Origin: Syngnathus acus
Lineage: Eukaryota > Chordata > Actinopteri > Syngnathiformes > Syngnathidae
DNA length: 64,000 bases
Reading direction: 5' to 3'
NCBI RefSeq assembly: GCF_901709675.1
Contig: NC_051102.1
Location: 8,157,412-8,221,411, forward strand
Shown here one piece after another: positions 1 to 13,300 of this stretch. Position 1 is the first letter of the stretch; every line of letters starts with the position of its first letter. A model generated the notes under the pieces. That model was not told where the DNA came from and ran no database searches. It saw only the letters and a list, made by a program, of their open reading frames with translations. A program made the position numbers and the translations under genes.

Positions 1-3000
1 GGAAACAATTAGAGCGCAAGACAGTCTGGCTGATTGCTGCAGTGAGCGCCGATCCCACCGACGTCTGCCCCCGACGCCAAACGCCTTGTTAGAGAAATCG
101 CTAAGTCAGTAATAGCAAATATATTTTGATCGTCGTTTTCAACGCGAACTTTAATGCTTGTTTGGTTTTTTTTTTGTGTGTGTTAACGACCTTTACTTCA
201 AACACACGCACAAGAACACAAATGTATTTATTGATCTTTGCGCATTGTGAAGCTGAGGCTGGCTCCCATGACCTCAAATGGGCTCCAAAGCCAAAATGCC
301 AAATAGTTAAAAGCTACCTGTAGAAGAAAAAAACAAAAAAGGAGACATTGAAAGGAAGACAAAAAGTCTCAAGTTAACCGCTTTGTCATCTTTAACCTTT
401 GGCTTCCATCGCCTTGCTTACAGATGACCTTTCGCGATTCTTGAGCAAGTCCATTTGGTCTTTTCTAATGTCTATCCAATCAGAGCAATTTCTTTGATGC
501 TCTGTCATGGATTTAAAAACACAAATGCCACAAATTAAGACACACACACACGAAAAAAGATCTAAAATAGAGTTGAATCTTCCACAGTTGCCATCTGGAA
601 TAATTGAGATCGGCATTCCGTAGCGGAAATAACAGGGACAGCAGCGACATGGAGGAATGTGAACCAGGGCGGATTAAAGATGGACAAGCGAGATGTCCTC
701 TATCCTTTTATTGAACATTTTTTTGTTTTTGTTTGCTTCCAACACTTTGTCGTCGGGTTAGGATAGTGGATCTTTTACATACGAATTGAAAAATGCATAA
801 TCAAAAATGATTTAAAAAATCAAAAATAATCAAAAATGAAATATATTAAGACTCAACATGGTATTTTGCAAGTTAGCATTTTGTCATACATCTTGCTAGC
901 AAGTGCGCCATCTTATGTAGCTCGCCCAAGGGTAGTGCCGATGAAAAATTCTGGCCTCTTCATCATTTAAGTTGCCCATTCGTGAGCTATATTTTTCTAT
1001 TTGCTTTTAAACGGTCCCATTCTAGCAATCAATTAAACCTGCGGAAAGTTATGTCACTGAAAACAGACCAATCACACAGCTAACGTAGCCGCTAACATTT
1101 TGTATGATAATGAACTTCTCGTGAGCACATCTTGCTTTATTAAATGGTGAATTGGATGTGAATTTACGCCACGTTCAGCTGCAATACACAAACTTTCCCT
1201 GTTTGAAAAGACGTGATTCACTTCTCAGACGGATTCCGACCCGCTTGTGGCGCATTTCATCACAGCAGAATATCAAAGTCATCCATTACGTTCATGGTTC
1301 CCATTTGGCTTGTTGCTGTTTGTCCACCATCACTCATGACCGCCACTTTCCACATCGTTAAAATACGTCGCCGCCACGCCGGACGACTCCCACATGTGGA
1401 ATTGAGCATCTCGGGCGCCTTTTCATCTGCAGCTTTAGAAGCCAATAATGAGCAGCATAATGAATCAAGATGATCATAATGACGGGGGCGGGGGCCGAAC
1501 AATCGGCTGGGCCTTTTTTTTTTTCTTTTTTTTTTTTAGCTTCCTCCTTATAGTTGTACTAGGTTCATCTTGTTTTTTCTTTTTCAATTACTTCACTGGT
1601 TCTTCTATATCAAACAATTTTCTTTAGGTTCATTTACCTGACCTCCTCCTTATATTCCCCCCTCTTCTCACGTTCTCGTCTTTTACAAGGATCGCTGGTG
1701 TTCTGTGTCGCGGCGCGCGAATGAAAGCTCGGCGGTTCTGCTTTTAATAAGCGCCCATTATAGGAAATGAGCCCAAAGCTCAATAGAACATTTCCAGCTG
1801 GAAGTCCGGCCTGCGAGCTTTAACAAGGAGTTAGATTGAACGCAGATACGACATTACATGCAACTTTCCCCCCATTATGCTTTCATTACTCACGTTGGTG
1901 GCCGTGCTGCTTCCGTGCTCTCGTCTTTTTCCCACAATGGAGATGGGATCCAACGCATACAAAATATTCCACGTTGAACCAAACGTGCCAGCTAATGATG
2001 ACATTACGTGCGTGCCAAGCTAGTTGATGACAATCTAGCTACTCATATTTATTGACAAGCATAATGTTCGACGATTCAAATTGCTATTGAGAGTTTGTTT
2101 TAAGTTTGAATTTATAATGTTAGCAATGACAAGCTAAGGTCAGGCTAGCACCATCGTTGGTTTCTGCGATTAAGTATAAATAAATATGACTCGACATTTT
2201 TGACTTGATAATTTAGGACCTTGTGAATCCCACGTAGAATTATTTTAATATATTTTATGGTTGTTGAAATAGTTCCCGTTTCATGTTACAATACTTAAAA
2301 ATATCAAACTTTTAACTATGGTCTTGTACGTCCTTAAATTGTACTTTGGAAGTTCTTTTTTTATTTCTTTGACTTTTGCCTCACAGTGATTTCTGCTCAC
2401 AGCACAGTAAGCTAAATAAGCTCGGGTTTATGGAAAGGAACATCATTGCAGACTTGTTGAAAAGGTCAGCGGCTTGAGTCCTCGTGACCCATTTTCATAA
2501 TCTTAAGTGACTTATGATTATGAATCATTGCAGCAAAACCAAACCCTCCAAAGCCTTTCTTCACTATATTTTTCCTCTTCATTGTGCCTCTTTGTTATTC
2601 CCTCTTGGTGATATGAGAATCTAAAAATAGACAGACACTACCTGCTTGGGGAATAATTGTCTTTGACAACCACAGCCTTCCATTTTTTTTTTTTTTGTCC
2701 TGAGAAAAAGAACATTACCCCTGCAGGCTGAGCACATACTAAGAAAATGGTGGTTGTCGCATCTGGTGTCCTTCCTGCGTGTTTACGTCTTCTCGTACAC
2801 AATGACGCCGCAATTCACAGGCACTCGTTACGGTCCCCCGCCTCGCACACTATCGATCTTTTCGAGAACATTGTGCCTCTTCTGACTCATCCATGTCTTT
2901 TTGTGTGACTTCCTGCTGTGTGTAGACAATATGCATGGCAAGCCTGTCAAGCTCATTCCTGACAAGATCTAAGCAGAAGTCAATGTCACTGGAGGAATGA

Positions 3001-3704
3001 CTGACAGACAGACAGACAGACATCAGTCAAATTTAGTTTTCTTTCCCTACGTTACGGCTCAGTGGGTAAAATATTGGAATTTCTGGTCAAAACGTGTCAA
3101 AAGATGAGAATGAGTCATGCGGAAAGATGTTTGCAATGCGTAAAGAAGAGGCCTTGAGGTTGCCAAGGAAAAGTGAAAAGTGGACAAATGAAACGGCAGT
3201 CGCGTGCAACCGGGCGTGACGGCGATGCTGCAAGGCGCACCGCTCCAGACGGGCCCGGAGCTTGTTATCCAGTCAAGTCCAAAGCAGGCGGAGCTAATCC
3301 ACTCGAGCGGCACTCTCATTTATGTCGTGTCCATTGTTATCCTTCAGGTGGCGTGTTGCCTCATCATCTTCTTATTTAGCCGACTTCATTGCCTGGGAAT
3401 ATGGCGGCGCGCCGGCTCAATCGCTGATGAATGTTTCAATTAAAGAAAGCCAAAGGGCTAAAAGGTTAGTGAGTAACCGCTGCTCTGGCTATTATCTTTG
3501 GGAGCCTTTTCGATTTAATTAAGTTGGATAGGGGTTGAGAAAAGTTCTTAAGCATTTGGATGACCGCTGGGAAAAGAAAATACCGACATGATTTGGACGA
3601 GTAACACACACAAGAAATGGCCGCACTTATCACTCAGTAGCACTTTGGCGGATTTATGATTTATTTTTGATTTAATGATGGCTATTTCTGTCTTTTTGCT
3701 GCAG

Positions 3705-3865
3705 GGAGCCAGCTGGCGATGGAGGTGCAGTGGAAGCAAGTGTTGCTGATTTGAGTGGCAGGTGCTGATCCATGCAGCCTTTGAGGAAAGCTTTTCCTTT
3801 TGGATGGAGCCTGCCTTGAGCTGCATTCATGCAACATGCACTACGCACTGTCATGGAATTGTTTG
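3705..3865 (+). other. Orphan exon-like segment
   Basis: A strong acceptor (pyrimidine-rich tract then CTGCAG, AG at 3703-3704) and a good donor (TTTG then GTGAGTACG, GT at 3866-3867) bracket 161 bp. The segment has in-frame stops in most frames and no protein motif, so it would be a noncoding or UTR exon if real. No partner exon was recognised. It could equally be a chance pair of splice signals. Confidence 0.2.
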
Positions 3866-3991
3866 GTGAGTACGTAGAAAGAACCAAAGATGTATTTAAA
3901 AATGCCTTCAGGGTATAGAAGTCGATTTTTCAAAAAGTTCAACGAAAGGAATATTTGACATGTATCTTCCTTTGACATTTTGCTGCTTTAT

Positions 3992-4062
3992 AAAAGAGGG
4001 GTGGGGGTGCAGTGGATCCCCCCCCATTCAGGTGGAGGTCGCCCACCCCAGCCCCCTCTTTT
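3992..4062. repeat. Small G/C-run inverted repeat
   Basis: The left arm (3992-4009, AAAAGAGGGG followed by a G run) is mirrored by a C run followed by CCCTCTTTT at 4046-4062. The roughly 70-bp fold-back resembles the ends of a tiny nonautonomous element, but no target-site duplication was identified. Confidence 0.3.
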
Positions 4063-7000
4063 GCACGCCACTAAATGTACGTGAATACAAATCAAACATA
4101 AGGCTAGTTTACATAATTTAGAAACAATAGAGATATTCTGACAACCTATCTGTTTTCTCAATGTTGGTCATGATGATGGTACTCGAGGCGCTAAGAAAGA
4201 AAGAGTGCACAAGCAGCATCACTCCCGGCCGAGGTATTTAGTCAAACACCGGTGGCGTGTTTCAACCTGCAAGCCACACTGGCATTCAGGAATGTCTGTC
4301 GGGCTTTTCTGCTTTGCCGTCGCTCCCCACCCGCATATCGGCGGTCTATCATTACGGCAAAATACATGCAAACGCACGCGCCGAAACAAGTATACAGAAA
4401 CGCCGCCTCTGAATATTCCACGCTAACTTTAAAACGGCGTGGATAGATTGAAAAAAAGCAAAGTGTCGGACGGCGTATGAATAATGGATGAGATCGGATT
4501 GCTGTGTCAACACTCGTCGGTTATATTCCAGAGCGCATCATGGAAATGATGTTTCTCGGCACAACGCCGCTCCATCACCGCAGCGCAAACGGGCAGAGGC
4601 AATTGGAATGGCGATCACACCTGCAAGCCTGTAACGGCTCCAGCGCCGCTGATCAATGAGACTCGGAGATGAAAAAGGGAGACACGCCTTGTTGCACCTC
4701 AGCAAAGCGATTGGGATCAATGTGAGGAGAGAGATGCGGCTCAAAATGAACACTATTAAAGCTTTGCCTCGAACGACGGCTTCTCTTTTGAGAAGTTGAA
4801 GCAAAGTTTTTTCCCCCTGTGCCCCGAAACGTTCCAACGATGCTTTTAACGACCCCATCACACACACTGTTGCGTGGAAAAAGAAGAATACATTTCCGGA
4901 ACACTGTAAAGTATATCATGGTCTGCAGTTCTCTGTTTTTAATGGCGGCGGAATGTGGAATCAAACGCTACTTGCTGAATTCAAAGTCAAAAAAGCAGAA
5001 TGAAATGTTTTGATCTCAAAATTGACCGTAAAATAAAACCAAAATTGCAGCGGTCATTTCTGATAATGATTTAGTTCTGTAAAAATGGCCATCACGTTAA
5101 TCAGCATTTTTAGCAGCATTGTCAAAAAAGCTTTGTTTATGAGATCATATAAAACGTGAGGGAGCAATAAGGATTCATTTTAAAATGTATTTATCATCCA
5201 CTTTAAAAACAAAAAACTCCGTTTGAACTTTTGTAACCAAAACAGCAGTAGCAACTCGAGCATGTAAACATGTATTAGCCGTGTTGTGAGGGTGTATTAT
5301 TTTTCCTGTATTTAAAATTTCAGCATCCGTAATCAAATCAAATTGTCATGGCAACGGGCTCTCAAGTATCAGCCACTTCATTATACGTCGTCACGAGTGA
5401 ATTCTATTTTTTTTTGGGCGCGGGCTTTAAGTGGCTTTGCGAGGGCAAACACTTTTGCCTTTGGGCTCTTTGCTGAGGAACTTCCTGTTGTTTTCAGAGA
5501 CTCAACGGGTCTGGAAAAACCTACAGCCGTGATTATGTGGAATAACATCTCACTGAAGCTACTTGAATCGGTCTTAAAGACGTCCTTAGAGTCTTGCCAA
5601 AAGATTCGCACATGGAAGCGGAGCGTCCACCTCGATGTGTGATGCGATCCACTTGTGCAAATAGATCCTTGTCACTCTATTTGTGCAGGCGCACCCCCAC
5701 GCTCGTCGCCGCTCTGGAGATTGAGTGACGTGCGGCGCTTTTAAGAGGATTTTGTTGTGTGAAGCCGGGGAGGAGATGGACCGTGGCGTTAATCTATTCC
5801 GACTCCGCCATGCTGGTGGAACCGCGAGTCATTCAAGCAAAGCAAACAGCACCGACTTGGCAGATCATTAGGGTTTTTCTTTTTTTTTTTTTTGCTTACT
5901 GTTACATTGTGGGGAAGTTCCATGCCTTCAGGTATGGTCTATAGCACCAAAAGCCTGAAGAAAAAAAATAAAAGTACAGGCGTAATTGCACCCTCAGGGG
6001 ATACGGACAACGCAATTTAGGAATCGCTGTTCTAGACAATTCGACTCCCACCTGAATCTGAATCACCTTACCAAGACATTGTAGACAGTTTGTTCAACTC
6101 TGTGAGAACACTAGAACAGAAAAGGACCTTATCCTCTGCTGACTCAGCACTCGGGGCAAAGTATGTATTGCCCCACCGGATCCAGCAGGGGGAGCTATTT
6201 TAGAAAAGAGACTTTTTATTGGCCTCCTGGGCACTTCTAATTAAGCCTGATTAATTCTGCCCAGCATTGAAGTTTTCCAGCCCTCACAACTAACAAAGAA
6301 ACCTTGAAAAAAAAAACTTTAGCAGAGGTATTAAAGTCATTATTCTCCGGGGATGCGCCGCACTTAAAAAAAACAAAAAAAAAACGCTATAATTAATTTT
6401 CCACTTGAGTTTCTCAGGAATGTTGTCGTATTTCTTCACCCTTTTAAGCCTTCAGCGTTGTCTCGAAATGTTAAAGTAAAACAGATGAGACGCTATTCCT
6501 GCGAGGCACCTGTAGCTGCAGTCAACCCACGCACACACACACGAGTGCAGAGGCAGCAAGTCCAGCCATGTCAGCTGTGAGATTCTTGTCATCTCGAGGC
6601 AACAATAATCACCTGCACTGAGGAGAGTGTGTGCGTGGTGGCAAATGTTTAGCTGGAGTGTATTTTTTTTTACAAGATGTTTTAGTTCGGTACATCATGT
6701 ACAGGTGCAATTGTCGTAGTGCTTAGTGAATGCCCAAGGCAAATGTCTTCTAGCCTCAAACTGGGCTTAGTGCAACCTGACAGAGCAAAGGAATGTTCTG
6801 CTTGGGGCAAAAGTAATGAAACACTTTTGCCACAATCTGCCATGTACCTGATTGTGTCATTTCACACTCGATGGGTGGCCAGGCTCTCCAGAAATGCAAT
6901 AAGCAACACAAAAAGTCAAGATTGCAAGGCCATATTATCCTTAATTTGGCTGTGAGCAAATGAGTTTTGATGACAAAATGTGGGCATGCATTGAAGGTTT

Positions 7001-8164
7001 GAATTAAGACAATGGCTTGGGTTGTAATTGTTGTTATGAGGCATTAATGTGCGCTGCTGGGAAGCACCATAACAGTACCGTCATTTGATATCGAGTCTCT
7101 GGGAAGTTCCAGCAGGCGTTGTCGAGTCGCCCCCTCTGACGATCCAATCAGATCCGAGTCGGGTGGCGCTCGAGCCGAGCGACCTGTTGTGACAGCTCGC
7201 TGGGTCGAGCTCCAAGGTGGAGCGGGTCGCCGCGTCACGTCTGCCACGATTGCACCTGCCACAGGCAAGTGCCTCGGCCTCTCAAAGGCAAAATTGAATG
7301 CCGCAGCAGGTCCTGGCCTGCTCCCCCGCCCCCTCCAACCAAACACCTTCCATCACATCCTTTTTTCTTACTGCTTTGTTGTGCCGATTGTCAAGGAAAG
7401 ACTAAAATACAAATGTCTGCTTGACCTTCTTTGGAACATCTTCTTCCCGTCGATGCTTTCCAGCTGATAATACCTCCCGCCTTTTGTATTACCACATTCT
7501 ATTTATATGCTGCGTTAATATTTCATTAATATTAAAGAGCTTCCTTTGGAGGGATTCCGCTTTGTGTATTCTAATTCCAAAACATTATCAGCACCTGAAA
7601 TGTCATATTTCCATAGCAACGAAAATGAAGGCTTTGGAGCGACGGTGAGTCAGCGGGCGTAAAGTCACAACACGATCCCGCTGCATGCGCGATAACCCTC
7701 TGCATGCCCAAACTGATATTATTTGGAATTCCTTCGCCTTTATCTCTATCCTCCTCCGCATCTGCTGGCGATGACATCATCGCAGTGCTTCACTTTTTGT
7801 CTTTTCTACAACCTCACCAGCCATGCAGTCAACAGAGAAGGCATTATTCCCACTGTGTCATCTCATATGTCTTTGATATAATTTTTGTGACTTGTCGTAT
7901 TTAAAAAAAAAAAAAAAAAAAACTTCACACGGATATTTATTGCAATTTGTTTTGCATTGTAATGATTACATTTGATGGTATTTTTTTGTTTAGTTGAATA
8001 TATACAATATTTTTGTCATAGCAATAATATTGGAATATATTTATCTGTAGTTATTGAAATAACTGGAAATTATTTAACGATTACGCGATGCGCGACTGAT
8101 ATTACTGGGGGCTGATTCTGTAACATAGCGAACAATCTCTCTTTTGTACTTTATGCTACCAGTC

Positions 8165-8335
8165 AAGGCAAGGCAAGGGAGTTTTATTGATGTAGGACAT
8201 TTCATAAACAAGGCAACTCAAGGTGGTCCGCGCAACCAAAAGCACAACAACTAAAAGTATTTACAAAATAACATAAAAAGACATTCAAAGGCAAAGCAAA
8301 AAGAAAAAACACATCTTACTAAGAATGAATAAAAT
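8165..8335. mobile_element. Degenerate teleost interspersed repeat
   Basis: The AAGGCAAGG start, a GTTTTATTGATGTAGGACATTTC core and the following AACAAGGCAACTCAAGGTGG resemble a very common fish repeat that begins with AAGGCAAGTTTATTTGTATAGCACATTTC-like sequence (recognised from memory, not searched). An A-rich tail follows. It has no coding capacity. Confidence 0.45.
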
Positions 8336-10165
8336 TTAAATGTGTTTACGGGTAAAATATTTAAAGGAAAATGTTTCTAAAATGACATGGATTTCACAAT
8401 ATCTAAATCATTTTTCACAGTTTTATCACATTTGCCCTATCTATCGCTCTAATGTATTCAATATCCTGTCTCTGAATGATGGACATGAATTCAGGTCATC
8501 CTCAAGCTCATATGTCTTCTGTAGCTCCTCTGCTCAATAAAAGTCTTGTTACCCCCCCCCCATCCCCCATCGATTTGTGTTGAGTGCAGGGTGTACACCT
8601 GCGTCTGCAGAACAAGTGTATCACAGTCTGCACGCTGTGCCCGGGCTTGTCGGGCCCTCTGGCCCTGGAATGTGCCGATGAGACAATCAGGTGCAGCAGG
8701 CGCGTGGCGGCTTGCCGCAGGCGCAGATAACCTGCTACGGAAGATGTGCCGCTCCGTCCTTCCAGCTTGACACCCCTCTAAAATCACCCCCCTTGCTCAC
8801 ATAACTTGACCTTGTCCTAGAAGAATAAACTTGTTAGTTTTAAGAGCAGAATGTTGGCTGGTTTGTAAACAGGCCCGATGTCAAAGTGCAGCCTTGACGG
8901 CGTGACTCAGTGGCAAGGGTGGAGCACGCTGTGATTTTTTTTTAATCCTTTTTTTTTTTCTTCCTCGATTTGTTTAGCCTCAGGGGGAGAAAAATTCATT
9001 TCTGTCAAGAGGAAGGTCACAAGCAATGTTCCAGCGTGGCAGGAAATGCATCGACGCACATAATTGGCTCATCTATCAGATTTTGGGGTCACTCTGATTG
9101 AAGGGTTACTGTTTGGCGGCCATGTTTGGTTGGCTGTGTTACAAGGGAGAAAAGCAAAATGTCAAGAAAATGGCTGTGTCTGTGTGATAGCATTTTGTTG
9201 TGTTAGCACGTAGCCACCCAATTTACGGCTTGGTCGCGTGTCAGTTGTTCATAGGTGACGCAATCTAAAGGCGCGGGACACGTTTCAGGTCAGGCGTTTG
9301 TATGTTCAAAAATATTTTTGTCCCGGCCCACATCATAGTTCGAGTTTCCCTCGGAGGGCCGTTATCACTTTGAACAAATATAATCCATGTTCCCTCATAT
9401 TTATCACATACGGTACCAAAAAATGAGCACAAACTAAATGTTAGTTGGGTTTTTAGTTCCATGTAATTTATTTTCTAATAAAAAACCAAAACGTGATCAA
9501 CGAGCTACTTCCAGTGTGTAAATAACAGTCCCGCATTATTTTTATTGGCCGGTTCACAGTAAGTGATCCCAAAACTCATGAAATGATTCATATCTGCAAA
9601 CAGTTGGCCCCCTAAAGTTAAACATCATAAATATTGGGTCGCATTGTATTTATACGACTTTCTCGCATGGTAGCCCCTCGCAAGCTGTAAATTCAAACAA
9701 ACGATTGGCTAACAACAGATCTATTTTATTTTTGTTGCGTGATTTCCCGCCTTGAGGGGGCTATTATTTACCGCCCAAAGCCCGAGCAAAGGCAGAATGT
9801 GTGTGTTTTTGTTGTCTAGGCTTTCCTTGGTGGCGCTGAACAAAGTGTTCCAGTGTGCAGTGGGAGCAGCGAATGCAGACATGGTGTCTGTACAGGGAGT
9901 TCCTGTCCCTGGCCCAAACCCACAGACCCTCAGCAGAGAAGGACAAGGTCAAACACGGCCTCCACTTTCACTTCACAACTTGTCATCCTTAAGGTTTGAC
10001 TTCTCTCTCTCTCTCTCTTTTTTTTTTTACTTTTCAATTGCGCTGCATTCCAACCTGCATCTTGTCAAGTGTGATAACTGCTTGCTAATTATGAGCAAAC
10101 AAACGCAAGCAGGAGTTGTAGAAGTCACATAAAAGGAACAGATTGTGCCATTGCTTTTGAAAATA

Positions 10166-10335
10166 CACAGTGTGGGAGATCATTATTTGACTCCCTGATG
10201 ATTTTGTAAGTTTGCTAAAACAGCCCCAAATGTGTTCTTTGGGTTGTACTCACATTTTTTTTTTTTTCCACGCGCTAATGCCAAATAACTCAACTTGGGT
10301 TTTATCTGACCACATTATTTTCACATTTCGATGCT
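10166..10335 (-). mobile_element. Tc1-like DNA transposon remnant
   Basis: Positions 10168-10215 resemble the terminal inverted repeat of a widespread fish Tc1 element (CAGTG-GGGA followed by ATTATTTGA and a GATTTTGTAAGTTTG core). About 60 bp inward, the minus strand at roughly 10273-10327 reads MWSDKTQVELFG, which matches the WSDETKVELFG block around the second catalytic Asp of Tc1 transposases. The end and the catalytic block are far too close together, so this is an internally deleted, dead copy. Confidence 0.7.
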
Positions 10336-13300
10336 CACTGCAAACTACTACTGGTTTTGTAACCCATTCTTATTCAACTTGGTAGTAAATTAGTCCAACT
10401 AACCAAAATAAAGACAATTAACATGTTGTATAATTACGCAAACGAACAACTTGAGCTTGAACTCCTGCTAGCTTAATGCTAACACAATGAGCCGGGCTAA
10501 CGGATATAATCAATGTCGCGGAACTCAAATCTAAACTAAAGCGTACCAAAGTAATACCTTACAATTTTTGGAAAACATCATCAGATGCTCACTCTTGCTC
10601 AAGAATCAATTGCATAAAATCAAGCATAATTTACACCAATCCCGAAACATTCAAAGAAATCATTTCAAGGTAGTTAAAATGTCCTGACGAGAGCTGCCCA
10701 TTTGATAATATGCAACTTTCCCATTCCTTTTTGTCCATAATCCTACTAAATCTTGACGAGAATTGCCTTGTTTCAGGGTTTTGGAACATAAACGTCCTGG
10801 CAAGCTTTATTACAATTACAGTTTAATGTTGCGTGGAAACGTCCATTGTGTCTCCATCCATTTAAGCGCAGTTAAGCAGTGATGTGTTACTGGCTGCATT
10901 TTCTTCATTTACAGCAGAGAAATAAAAATGGCCTTTAGCAAGCAAACAAAAACACAACTCACGCACTTTTACAACTCGGAAAGAGCAATTGCACTCATTT
11001 AAAAAATGCTCAGCCTTTACCAGTTTACGAACGTTAGTCGAGTTAATCGTGCGCTCGGCTAACCGGCGATAACGAGACAATCATCAGAGAAGAGAGAGAG
11101 GAGCAGACGCTGCTGCTCGCACGATAAGACAAGCAGAGCAGTTGTCGCAGATAAAAAGCACATGAAAACAGTCTTATCAGATTGCCGTGGACTTTGTAGA
11201 TCCTCCCTAATCTTTGTCTGTCCATGTGTGTGTGCGTTTGTCTACAATTTTGCGTGTTCACTTTGAGCAAGCTTTCACTTAATTCCGAACCATCACCTTG
11301 AGTCATGGGGGAATTTGCCTTTGTTCGTTAATGAGACTCAAAAGCAAAACGCTTTCATCAGCGAAAATACGATTCAATCATGGGAAATCGCACTATTTGG
11401 CGAGAACTCAATGAAGACATAAAAACAATGTCTCAGAGGTTGGTATGAGGCGTTGACAGAGACGTTGACCCGTCTCCGCGCGACAAGTGCATCACGTTGA
11501 CGTGGAGACGGTCGGCCGGCGTGGCCTTTGCGAAGCGTCGCTTTAGCTCCGACTGAGCGCGTCCGTCCGTGCCGGCGCATCTGTGAGGCGGGTGCCGAAT
11601 CAGGCGGAATGTGATCTTTGACTCTGACATCAGCGGCATGTTTGAGGACCCCGGGAAACGAGACGGTGATCTTTGACAGAGGCGCTGTTCTGACATTTTC
11701 GACGGGACAGCCTTTAAATATGTATATTTGGCCCTCAAATAGTCAGACGGCAGCCTTTAATTTGTATTCCGAGCGAGGCGGGAGCAATGTCGCGGGCAGA
11801 CGGGAGGAAAAATCTCATTATGAGACTCTCACCGGTGAGCTGGCTCGTGCGTCACATGATGTTTTTGGAACCACGCTGAGAGATATTTACTCTTGAAGTC
11901 ATCCCCTATTATGCCAGATGGAGGACATTTTGAAGGACACATACAAACGTTTGGACGTCATGGCTTTTTAAATGTTATTTTTCTTTGCCTTTGTCCCGTT
12001 TGACGCCTTGGTCATGCAGTATTGTACAGCCGTACGTGTTTTTATGTCGTATCGGCTCTTTCCTTCTCTGGTGGAGAAGTGCAGTCTTATGGACGTTCTT
12101 AAGCGATGTTTGCCATCTAGTGGTAAACGATGTTATTACAACTTAAAACTACTGGGCTGTTTTCAAAATGAGGGCCACCTGTCCCTCCTTTAGGCAAGCC
12201 TCATATCAATATTGGTTCCAGTTTTAGAAAGACTTGAGAAGCATATTTTACGTGGTCTAAATTGAGAAGTTCCACTGTAGATCATTTTTGTGAGCCCGTA
12301 GTTGAATTTTGAATTGGCATTTGCTGCCTTGCAAAGACTCAGAAGGGAACGTAAGCCTTGTCAAACACAAGCACCATTAAATAACCACAACTTGTTGTTG
12401 TTGTTTTTTTTTTTTATTCTAATTAAGGAGCTTTGGAGTTACTGCTGGTGCTCGGGGGATTATTCAGCTTTGGACGGAGTGAGTCTAGCAGCTTCCTCTT
12501 ACTGCCAGTTCTTTTTTCTCCTTTTTTTTTCTGCTGATCTAAGCAAAGTGGTGTCTGCAGCTTGGTATGCGATGTGCCAGATATGAGAGTGCTAGTGATC
12601 CACATTTTAAGTCGCGGCCACAGAGCGAGGAAGCGTACTTTCCCCTTCGCAAAAGTGGATAAACACGGCTCCCGGTTGCTGTGACTTCACCCGACTCAAC
12701 GAGCAAAATGCACAATAAAGACGCAGTTTGTGGGCCTCTGACTCATAAACCACCTTGGTTAAAAAAAAAAAAAAAAAAAGAAGAAACGCTTGGCTGGATT
12801 TTAGATGGCATAAACTTTGGCTTGAGCCATAAAAACTTTGCAAGTTGTTAAAATGTTGGCAGTTTAATGATAAATAATAATGGTCGGATTAGATTCCTTG
12901 AAAATGATTGACTCCATTTCACAGTCTGCATATTACATTTTGGAAGTAACCAACATCTTTGCCTTTTTGGGGTAAATGTTGCGCCCACATGAGCGTCCTC
13001 GTGAGTAAGAGGCTCTCCAGACACTGATGCACTCTTCTGCTACCAAGTTGTGTCAGGCAAAAAAAGTGACCTCACGCCCACTCGCTCGACAAGTAAACAC
13101 AGTCCAGATTGCGGCCTCCCGGTTTACTTCAAAGCGGAGGCATGCTGATAGCAAAACAGCCCCCTCGGGGGAGTCCCCCCCCCCCCGCAGGCTGGGGTGG
13201 GCGACAGCGGCGCTGTGGTGTGAGGGAGCCGAGGTGCGAAGTGGCTTTTGACAGCGTGGCACCTGTTGGGGCTTCACTTTTGGCGGCACCTCGACATTTG

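Noticed and set aside
9752-10132. 126-aa plus-strand ORF preceded by an acceptor-like tract
   Set aside because: It ends in low-complexity serine/leucine from a CT run, and has no clear donor or family motif.
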